A program made the position numbers and the translations under genes. The notes under the pieces are model-generated. The model was not told where the DNA came from. It worked only from the letters and a program-made list of their open reading frames with translations, and did not search any database. From the NCBI GenBank assembly GCA_002439805.1, contig DJPQ01000009.1:14160-66796 (forward strand): a stretch of DNA of 52,637 nt, in the 5' to 3' direction. This stretch comes from Bacteroidales bacterium UBA6408 (lineage in GTDB: Bacteria; Bacteroidota; Bacteroidia; Bacteroidales; UBA932). Below, piece by piece: positions 33,652 through 40,024 of the stretch (positions within the stretch are counted from its first letter, which is position 1; each line of letters begins with the position of its first letter).

Positions 33652-34194
33652 TACTCCCCCATCAACCTCAATCGGACGAACCGTGCCGGCCTTTTCCATA
33701 TATTCCCTCAGCCTGCGGATTTTTGCGTAGGTTTCGGGTATGAACTTCTGACCGCCGAATCCGGCAAAGACGGACATTATGAGGAAATAGTCGGCGTTCC
33801 CCAGATGCGGAAAGAGACGCTCCACAGGTATGTCCGGGTTGATGACCAGCCCGGCCTTTGCCCCAGCCGCCCGGATTCCGACGAGAATTTCGTCCGCCTC
33901 GGAGTCGCTCCCGACGGCCTCGAGATGGAAGCTGACCATCGAGGCTCCGGCCCTGACGAACTTTTCGGCGTACTTTTCAGGATGCACAATCATCAGGTGC
34001 ACATCCAGCGGTCTGCGGGCCTGCCTTGCGACGGCTTCCACAACTGGAAAGCCGTAGGAGATGTTCGGGACGAAAGTGCCGTCCATCACGTCGAGGTGGA
34101 ACAGGTCCGCGTGCTCATTGACCATAGCGACGTCCTTTCCGAGATTCAGGAAGTCGGCCGAGAGCATTGAGGGGGCTATTTTTATTTCAACCAT
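33526..34194 (-). CDS. rpe: Ribulose-phosphate 3-epimerase
   Basis: The enzyme interconverts ribulose 5-phosphate and xylulose 5-phosphate in the pentose phosphate pathway. It is a complete TIM barrel of 222 residues: IAPSMLSADFLNLG, FHLDVMDGTFVPNISYG, DVHLMIVHPEKY, MSVFAGFGGQKFIPET, IEVDGGVSKENV and FVAGSAIFRSE. The start is ATG 34194; a TTG at 34206 is in frame. Its 3' end overlaps the convergent birA frame by 126 bases, and its own C-terminus looks complete. Confidence 0.96.
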   Translation of the reverse strand: MVEIKIAPSMLSADFLNLGKDVAMVNEHADLFHLDVMDGTFVPNISYGFPVVEAVARQARRPLDVHLMIVHPEKYAEKFVRAGASMVSFHLEAVGSDSEADEILVGIRAAGAKAGLVINPDIPVERLFPHLGNADYFLIMSVFAGFGGQKFIPETYAKIRRLREYMEKAGTVRPIEVDGGVSKENVHALSEAGAEIFVAGSAIFRSERPGDYIAQMRQLAIG

Positions 34195-34206
34195 AGTTCT
34201 GCACAA

Positions 34207-34247
34207 AGATTTCTCCGCTCCACTGCGTTCCGGTCGAAATGACAGGT
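34207..34247. repeat. Dispersed Bacteroidota intergenic repeat
   Basis: The minus strand reads TGTCATTTCGACCGG, then AACGCAGTGGAGCGG, then AGAAATCT. I recognise this wording (CATTTCGACCGnA.CGnAGnGGAG.GGAGAAATCT) as a sequence found many times between genes in Bacteroidota genomes; here it lies between pepD and rpe. Only one copy is in the window, so its repeated nature rests on memory. Confidence 0.5.
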
Positions 34248-34293
34248 GAGGTCACCGGGAGAGAACGGCTGGAGTTCATTGCGGAAATGTTTC

Positions 34294-35727
34294 TTAATTA
34301 TGTAAGACGTCGTCGAGAAGGAGGGTGAACTTGTCAAGCGAGGCGAGGTCGAGACGCTCGCCGGGAGCGTGGACACCGCGGAGGGTCGGGCCGAAAGAAA
34401 TCATGTCCAGATCCGGATATTTTTCGAGGAACAGTCCGCATTCGAGACCAGCGTGGATGGCCTTGACGGCAGGCTCCTTGCCGAAGAGCTTCTTGTAGGA
34501 AGCTACACAGCGGCGGAGAATTTCAGAATCAAGCTTCGGCTTCCATCCCGGATATTCTCCCTCGTGGGTGACCTCTGCGCCGGCGAGCATGAACACGGCC
34601 TCGACCTTCGCGGCTGCCGCCCTGCGTGCAGAATCGATGGAGCTGCGCTGGCTGGTGCCGACGCGCACCTTGCCGCCTTTCTGCATCTTCACCGACGCGA
34701 GATTGGTCGAGGTCTCTACGAGTCCGGGGATGTCGGCGCTCATCGCGAGCACGCCGTGAGGAGCGGCATAGAGACCGCTGATGAGCCTGTGGACCGTGTC
34801 TCCATTGATTGCTGTTGCGGGAAGCTGCGCCGTCTCCAATGCAAAGGACAGCCCCGGTTCCGTGGTCGAGAACTCCCCTTTCACATCTGCGGAGAATCTG
34901 TTCCAGAGTGACTTGAACGCCCCCTCGTCTCCTGAAATCGCGACCGTGGCCGAGGCCTCTCGGGCAATGGCGTTGCGCTTGTTGCCGCCGTCAATGCCGC
35001 AGAGAATCAGCTTGAAGTCGTCGGATGAAAGGCATTCGTAAAGGAATCTGGAGAGCAGCTGCACCGCGTTTGCGCGTCCCTTGTTGATGTCGTCTCCGCT
35101 GTGCCCGCCGACGCCGTTGAATATCCTGACCTGAAACGACGTCAGATCATGAGGCGGCAGCGGCACCGGATTGTACTCGAATACCGCCGTGGTGTCGATT
35201 CCTCCTGCGCAGCCCACAAAGAGCTCGCCCTCGTCCTCGGAGTCGAGGTTGATGAGAATCTTTCCCGTGATGAAGCCCGGTCCAAGACCGAACGCGCCGT
35301 CCATTCCGGTTTCCTCGGAAGAGGTGAAGAGGCATTCAAGTTTTCCGCATGGAGCCGGGTCTATGAGAGCCGCAAGTTCAGCCGCGACGCCGATTCCGCA
35401 GTCCGCCCCGAGGGTCGTGTCCTTCGCAGTCATCCAGCCGTCCTCGACGACATAGTTTATCGGATCCTTCGCAAAGTCATGTTCAACCCCGGCATTTTTT
35501 TCGCAGACCATGTCCGTATGTCCCTGAAGCACAATTGTCGGACGATTCTCGAAACCGGGAGACGCCGGCCGCATGATGACGACATTGCGCGCCGCGTCGG
35601 TCTTGCATTCAAGTCCATGAGTTTCAGCGAACTTGACCAGATATTCAACAATCTTCTCCTCATGCCCCGATTCGCGGGGTATGCGAGTGATTTCCTTAAA
35701 GATGGAAAGGATTTTTTCAGAATTCAT
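34294..35727 (-). CDS. pepD: Aminoacyl-histidine dipeptidase (PepD, M20 family)
   Basis: This di-zinc peptidase cleaves dipeptides such as Xaa-His. The 477-residue protein shows the M20C metal-site motifs: VLQGHTDMVCEK, TLGADCGIGVA, LFTSSEETGMDGAFGL, INLDSEDEGELFVGCAGG and IHAGLECGLFLEKYPDLDMI, with an inserted dimerisation domain between (NGVGGHSGDDINKGRANAVQ). The start is ATG 35727 (MNSEKILSIFKEITRIPRES); the ORF continues 59 codons upstream through the hairpin element at 35814-35990, which is a spurious extension. rpe follows 99 bases downstream on the same strand. Confidence 0.94.
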   Translation of the reverse strand: MNSEKILSIFKEITRIPRESGHEEKIVEYLVKFAETHGLECKTDAARNVVIMRPASPGFENRPTIVLQGHTDMVCEKNAGVEHDFAKDPINYVVEDGWMTAKDTTLGADCGIGVAAELAALIDPAPCGKLECLFTSSEETGMDGAFGLGPGFITGKILINLDSEDEGELFVGCAGGIDTTAVFEYNPVPLPPHDLTSFQVRIFNGVGGHSGDDINKGRANAVQLLSRFLYECLSSDDFKLILCGIDGGNKRNAIAREASATVAISGDEGAFKSLWNRFSADVKGEFSTTEPGLSFALETAQLPATAINGDTVHRLISGLYAAPHGVLAMSADIPGLVETSTNLASVKMQKGGKVRVGTSQRSSIDSARRAAAAKVEAVFMLAGAEVTHEGEYPGWKPKLDSEILRRCVASYKKLFGKEPAVKAIHAGLECGLFLEKYPDLDMISFGPTLRGVHAPGERLDLASLDKFTLLLDDVLHN

Positions 35728-35813
35728 ATCTTCGTATATTTGATATTCCCACATTTCAGAATGTAAATATACGAATTTTTTAAGAATATGGCTAAGCGAA
35801 AAAACTGAGACAT

Positions 35814-35990
35814 CGTGTGCGTAAGAGCGGGCAGATGCAAGGCGCACGGTGAAGATGAAACCGCAGCAACCTGATGGTTGTGAGGATTTCATCAAGACTC
35901 GCAACGAAGCAGATGCCCGCTCTTACGCACGCGGCTGTGAGGATTTCATCGAGACGCGCAACGCAGCAGATGCCTGCTCTTACGCACGCG
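35814..35990 (-). repeat. Hairpin element after dnaA (family member A, half-duplicated)
   Basis: The 17-mer GTGCGTAAGAGCGGGCA (35817-35833) is the exact inverse of 35914-35930. Inside lie, on the minus strand, TGCTTCGTTGC, GATGAAA, the core AAATCCTCACAACC / ATCA / GGTTGCTGCGGTTT, TTTCATC and TGCGCCTTGCA. A 57-bp segment (35876-35932) is tandemly repeated at 35933-35989 with six differences. The second copy contains the dnaA stop codon and its last codons. Related elements are at 45227-45351 and, in shorter form, 42833-42899. Confidence 0.8.
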
Positions 35991-37392
35991 AGACGAGGAC
36001 TTTCTCGATGTCGGTTACATACTGCTTGAAGACCTTGTCCGTGTCGATGAGGTCGGTCACGGTCGAGCAGGCATGAAGCACGGTAGCGTGATCCTTGCCG
36101 CCGATTTCGGCCCCGATGGCAGAAAGCGAGCAGTTGATGAGGCTGCGTGACATATACATGGCAATCTGACGGGCCTGCACGATGTTGCGCTTACGGGTCT
36201 TGGACAGCATATCGTCCTTGCTGATGCTGAAATAGTCGCAGACAACCTGCTGCACGCGGTCAATCGTGAGCTCGTTCTTCGTCTCCCCGATGAGCTGGCC
36301 TGTAATCTGCTCGGCGAGTTCCACGGTGATTTCCTTGTGGGCGAGGGTCGCGTTCGCTATGAGCGAGATGAGAGCACCCTCAAGTTCGCGGAAATTGGAG
36401 CGGATGTTGGTCGCAAGATAGCAGAGCACTTCGTCTGAGAGCTCAACCCCTTCCCTGCCGCTGCGGGAGCGGAGCATGGCGAGCCTCGTCGCATAGTCGG
36501 GGCGTGTAAGTTCCACCGAAAGTCCCCACTTGAGCCTCGAAAGAAGCCGTTCCTCGAAATTCTGAAGTTCCACAGGCGGACGGTCGGAAGTGAAGATGAG
36601 CTGCTTGCCGCTCTGGTGGAGATGGTTGAAGATGTTGAAGAACGCCACCTGAGTGCCGTGGCTTGCCAAATCCTGAATGTCATCGACGATGAGCACGTCT
36701 ATCTTCATGTAGAAGGCCATGAAATCCGTGAGCTTGTTGTTCACGCAGGCCTCCATATACTGGGTCTTGAACCTGTTCGCAGGCACATAGAGAACTATCA
36801 GTTCCGGATAGCGCTCCTTAATCGAGAGCCCGACGGCCTGTGCGAGGTGCGTCTTTCCGAGTCCCGGGCCTCCGAAAAGGAAAAGCGGGTTGAATGCCGT
36901 CCTGCCCGGTGCCATGGCGATGTTCTCGCCGGCGTTGATACCCATCTTGTTGCACTCGCCCTTGATGAGGTTGTTGAAGCAATAGACAGGGTTGAGCTGC
37001 GGGTTTATCTGAACCCTCTGGAGTCCCGGATAGACGAATGCCCCGGGATTGTTCGCGCCGCCGGTCGGGATTGACACCGGACGGTTCACCGGAGTCGTCG
37101 TGTAGGCCCCCGTGCACTTTATCGGCGGCTGTACCCTCACAGGCTTGAACACATATTTGAGCTGCGCCGAGGCCCCGATTTCCTTCTTAAGGGCGGCCTT
37201 GATGATATTGAGGTAGTAGTTCTCCAGCCATTCCATAAAGAATGCGGAAGGAACCTCAATGGTGAGCTCCGAATTGACAAACGACACCGGACGTATCGGC
37301 TTAAACCAGATGTCGAACTGCTGCGGCTCTATATTCTGTTCTATAAAGCGCAGGCAATTCTCCCAAACCGATATGTGTCTTTCCTGTATCAT
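35980..37392 (-). CDS. dnaA: Chromosomal replication initiator DnaA
   Basis: This AAA+ initiator binds DnaA boxes and opens the origin. The 470-residue protein has domain I (ISVWENCLRFIEQNIEPQQF), a short linker, Walker A FGGPGLGKTHLAQAVG, Walker B DVLIVDDIQDLAS, sensor I IFTSDRPPVELQN, and the C-terminal helix-turn-helix with signature IGGKDHATVLHACSTV. ATG 37392 gives the normal N-terminus; the ORF opens 12 codons earlier. A near-consensus -7 (CAACTTTG) is at 37426-37433 on the minus strand. The 248-base spacer upstream is very AT-rich but contains no DnaA boxes that I can find. Confidence 0.97.
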   Translation of the reverse strand: MIQERHISVWENCLRFIEQNIEPQQFDIWFKPIRPVSFVNSELTIEVPSAFFMEWLENYYLNIIKAALKKEIGASAQLKYVFKPVRVQPPIKCTGAYTTTPVNRPVSIPTGGANNPGAFVYPGLQRVQINPQLNPVYCFNNLIKGECNKMGINAGENIAMAPGRTAFNPLFLFGGPGLGKTHLAQAVGLSIKERYPELIVLYVPANRFKTQYMEACVNNKLTDFMAFYMKIDVLIVDDIQDLASHGTQVAFFNIFNHLHQSGKQLIFTSDRPPVELQNFEERLLSRLKWGLSVELTRPDYATRLAMLRSRSGREGVELSDEVLCYLATNIRSNFRELEGALISLIANATLAHKEITVELAEQITGQLIGETKNELTIDRVQQVVCDYFSISKDDMLSKTRKRNIVQARQIAMYMSRSLINCSLSAIGAEIGGKDHATVLHACSTVTDLIDTDKVFKQYVTDIEKVLVSRA

Positions 37393-37425
37393 CTGAAAAA
37401 TCCTCTCCGTTTCGCGAAAGGATTG

Positions 37426-37433
37426 CAAAGTTG
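37426..37433 (-). promoter_or_regulatory. Probable -7 promoter element of dnaA
   Basis: The minus strand reads CAACTTTG, one base from TAnnTTTG and with the same ACTTTGCA context as other promoters in this window. It is 34 bases upstream of the dnaA ATG. The region to its right (37434-37620) is about 80% AT. Confidence 0.4.
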
Positions 37434-37640
37434 GTGAAAAAAAAATTATAAAATTTTCTTTTTCCTATTGTATATGAATTATTTTTTAGTAAGTGCCGGT
37501 TGAATTTTTCTTTTTATCTAAATATTTTATAATATATTGATAATGAATATTTTACAATCGAAGATTTTATCAAAACCGCGCTTGTTTAGACATTTATAAT
37601 TTTGAATATTTCAAAACAGAGCAAAACCCGTGATACGCCG

Positions 37641-38552
37641 TCAGAAGACTGATATTTTCATATACTTCTTAGGATTTTCCTTCATCTTTGCTATGAGGTC
37701 GTTGAGCTCGTTGATGAGCGAGTCGGCGGAGTTGTAGAGGTTTCCGTCACGGAGGAACATGCCCATGGAGCCTTCGGGATTCTGAAGCGACTCGGAAAGG
37801 CGGGTCACGGAATCCACGAGTCCCTCGACGTCGCTCTTTTCAAGACTGGACGCGAACTTACCGATGCTGTCCATTGTCCTGTCAGCCTTCTCGGCTATGG
37901 TCGCGAGCCTTTCGGAAACGTCGCTAAGCTGCGCGATGAACGTCTGCAGGTCGGCGGACCTGGAGTTGAGACCGCCCGTGAGCGAGGCGACATTTGACAT
38001 TGTGCGCCTCAGATCAGCAAGGGCGCGGCTTACGTTGGTTCTGTTTTCCTCGCCGAGAAGGCTGTTCACCCCGGCAATCGTCTCGTCAAGCTTTTTCATC
38101 GTCTCCGAAAGGCCGTCCATGAGCGGACCGATGTTCCCGGCGAGCGACTCGACCAGATCCGCCTGCACGGCCACCTGAAGTTCATCTCCGTCCTTAGCCA
38201 TATCGGCGGACTCCCCCGCCTCAAGGACGATTCCCTTCCCGCCCATGATGCTGGTGCTGAAGATTGTCATCTTCGTGTCCTCGGAGATGCGGAACTTTTT
38301 GTCGATTGAGCATACGACCTCGAAGTCGTCCGTCTCGGGGCGGTACTCAACCGATGAGACCTGTCCGGCCTTGTAGCCCCTGTACTGCACCACGGCCGAC
38401 GGCACAAGCCCCTCGACGCTGCCGAAATGCCCCTTCAGTTCAATCTCGCGGTGGAAGACGTCCCTGCCGCGAAGGTAGTTTATGACGAAAAACGAGCCGA
38501 CAAGGATTACAACTACGAATATCCCTATCTTAAATTCTTTCTGATGTTTCAT
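37641..38552 (-). CDS. MlaD/MCE-family lipid transport protein
   Basis: The 303-residue protein has one N-terminal membrane anchor (about 8-26, IGIFVVVILVGSFFVINYL), an MCE domain (about 38-118: IELKGHFGSVEGLVPSAVVQ, YRGYKAGQVSSVEY, TIFSTSIMGGKGIVLEAG), and a long helical C-terminal region (about 125-290) that forms the tunnel in MlaD-like hexamers. It should carry phospholipid between the membranes as the periplasmic part of an Mla-type ABC system; no permease or ATPase gene is adjacent here. It lies downstream of the amidase gene on the same strand, an order I recall from Bacteroides. Confidence 0.88.
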   Translation of the reverse strand: MKHQKEFKIGIFVVVILVGSFFVINYLRGRDVFHREIELKGHFGSVEGLVPSAVVQYRGYKAGQVSSVEYRPETDDFEVVCSIDKKFRISEDTKMTIFSTSIMGGKGIVLEAGESADMAKDGDELQVAVQADLVESLAGNIGPLMDGLSETMKKLDETIAGVNSLLGEENRTNVSRALADLRRTMSNVASLTGGLNSRSADLQTFIAQLSDVSERLATIAEKADRTMDSIGKFASSLEKSDVEGLVDSVTRLSESLQNPEGSMGMFLRDGNLYNSADSLINELNDLIAKMKENPKKYMKISVF

Positions 38553-38619
38553 GATTTTTTATTCTTTTCGGTATATATCCCTTTTCTCATCGGTCATGTA
38601 CCCCGTCATTGTTATACAG

Positions 38620-38654
38620 CGAGAGGCATTGCTGCGCCTCACCGTTGCCTCTCG
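38620..38654 (-). terminator. Hairpin spanning the amidase stop codon
   Basis: CGAGAGGCA (38620-38628) is the exact inverse of TGCCTCTCG (38646-38654) around a 17-base loop that contains the amidase stop (38639-38641). The loop contains GCTGCGCC and CCGTTG, words reminiscent of the hairpin family at 35814, 42833 and 45227, but the order differs. There is no T-run, so intrinsic termination is doubtful. Confidence 0.45.
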
Positions 38655-39877
38655 ACCCTTCCGTCGGGACTGACGCGGACAAGGAATGAGTCGGGAAACT
38701 CTTCCCTGATTCTTTTGTTTTCCGCTGCGGCGGATTCGAGAGTGTCGCCGCGCCCTGCCACATACCTGTATATGTTGCCGTCACGGACAGCCTCCGCCTT
38801 CAGACCCCTGAATGCGGCGTCCCCGTCGGGAAGCAGCCGGCTAAGTGCAAGAATCTGCGTACCGTACCAGACCTCCCCTGAAGCTGCCTGAACGCCCTGG
38901 CCCGATGCTTCGGAGGAGTCCGGAGCCGGAGTCTCAGGTGCGGCTGAGACAGGAGCACCGGAGGTCTTGTCCGGAGAAGCAGACGGCGTGGCCGCCCCGC
39001 TGATGTTCAGGCTGCGGTCGTAGTCTGTCTTGAACTGCCTGAACGCCTCAAGGAGACGGTCGGCAATCTCGTCAAGCTTCCCGTCGCTGCGCAGGACGGA
39101 GAGGTCCGAGGCGTTGCTGATGAACCCGCATTCGATGAGGACGGCCGGCATCGCGGTCTTCCAAAGGACGAGGAACGGATCCTGATGCACTCCCCTGCTC
39201 GTCCTGAACGGTCCGCCGCGCAGGGCACGGTTCACGTCGTCGGCGAACATGAGGCTCTGCTCAAGGTAGGCGTTCTGCATGAGCGAGAAGAGGATTGAGG
39301 ACTCCGGGTCGTTGGGGTCGAAGCCCTGATAGTTCGTGCTGTAGTCGTCCTCAAGGAGAATCACTGAGTTCTCGCGGGCGCATTCGTTGAAGTTGTTCGA
39401 GTAGAGGTCGCGTCCCTTCTTGGACGACTGTCCGAGGACGTGGACGGAGTATCCGTTCGGGCCGGCGCCGGATATGGCGTTTATATGTATCGAGATGAAA
39501 AGCTCGGCATGGGCGTTGTTCGCAATCCGGGCACGCTGTACCAGAGGCACGAAAACATCGGAGTTACGGGTCTGAAGAACCCTGATTTCAGGATAGGCGG
39601 CGCGGATTTTCTTTGCAAGGCGGCGGGATATGTCGAGCGTGAGGTCCTTTTCCCTGGTCTTTTTGTCCTTCGATATGCACCCCGGGTCATTTCCGCCGTG
39701 CCCGGGATCTATCACGACGGTGTTCAGGCCGAGCCGCGCTTCATTTCCCCTGCTCCGGGCCGCACCCTGCGCCGCCGGCCTGCCGGAGTCCTGTGCGGAA
39801 AGACCTGCCGGCACGAGGACGGCGAGAAGCGGGAGAATCGCCCTGAAATGTCTGAAAAAACGGGTCATAAACAGCAT
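38639..39877 (-). CDS. N-acetylmuramoyl-L-alanine amidase (Amidase_3)
   Basis: This enzyme cuts the amide bond between MurNAc and the stem peptide in peptidoglycan. The 412-residue protein has a signal peptide (about 1-28, ending AGLSAQ) and a zinc amidase domain (about 50-265) with VVIDPGHGGNDPGC (zinc His60), REKDLTLDISRR, FISIHINAISG and the catalytic-glutamate segment LIECGFISNASDL. The middle is a proline/alanine/serine-rich linker. The C-terminal ~80 residues (VWYGTQILALSRLLPDGDAA, IYRYVAGRGDTLESA) look like a SPOR-type peptidoglycan-binding domain. The start is ATG 39877 or 39868. It lies divergent from the lptD-like gene. Confidence 0.92.
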   Translation of the reverse strand: MLFMTRFFRHFRAILPLLAVLVPAGLSAQDSGRPAAQGAARSRGNEARLGLNTVVIDPGHGGNDPGCISKDKKTREKDLTLDISRRLAKKIRAAYPEIRVLQTRNSDVFVPLVQRARIANNAHAELFISIHINAISGAGPNGYSVHVLGQSSKKGRDLYSNNFNECARENSVILLEDDYSTNYQGFDPNDPESSILFSLMQNAYLEQSLMFADDVNRALRGGPFRTSRGVHQDPFLVLWKTAMPAVLIECGFISNASDLSVLRSDGKLDEIADRLLEAFRQFKTDYDRSLNISGAATPSASPDKTSGAPVSAAPETPAPDSSEASGQGVQAASGEVWYGTQILALSRLLPDGDAAFRGLKAEAVRDGNIYRYVAGRGDTLESAAAENKRIREEFPDSFLVRVSPDGRVERQR

Positions 39878-39881
39878 ACAA

Positions 39882-39913
39882 TTTGCTAATGAGCGAAATT
39901 AGTCGTAATTTTG
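39882..39913 (+). promoter_or_regulatory. Promoter of the lptD-like gene
   Basis: TTTG (39882-39885) and TAATTTTG (39906-39913) are separated by 20 bases, a full match to the Bacteroidota -33/-7 promoter. The start codon is about 110 bases downstream. Confidence 0.7.
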
Positions 39914-39920
39914 TCGGTTG

Positions 39921-39928
39921 CAAAATTA
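39921..39928 (-). promoter_or_regulatory. -7 promoter element of the amidase gene
   Basis: The minus strand reads TAATTTTG, a TAnnTTTG match about 44 bases upstream of the amidase ATG. It lies 8 bases from the plus-strand -7 of the lptD-like gene, so the two promoters overlap back to back and may compete. Confidence 0.5.
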
Positions 39929-40024
39929 GAAAAAAAAGTACACATAACCGAATTTTTCAGTGCAACCCGGCGGCCCGCCTTGCGGCCCGTGATGGCGGAG
40001 ATTCGGAGTTATTTTGAATAATTG

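Noticed and set aside
35728..35904. 59-codon N-terminal extension of PepD
   Set aside because: The codons come from the hairpin element and AT-rich spacer. The M20C family start matches MNSEKILSIFKEI at 35727.
35814..35990. CRISPR-like array or tandem coding repeat
   Set aside because: There are only two 57-bp units, with no unique spacers, and the structure is explained by a hairpin element with one half duplicated.
37434..37640. Origin of replication in the AT-rich spacer upstream of dnaA
   Set aside because: The spacer is very AT-rich, but I found no DnaA boxes (TTATCCACA or one-mismatch forms) on either strand. The closest word, TTATCAAAA, has two mismatches and stands alone. GC-skew analysis of the chromosome would decide.
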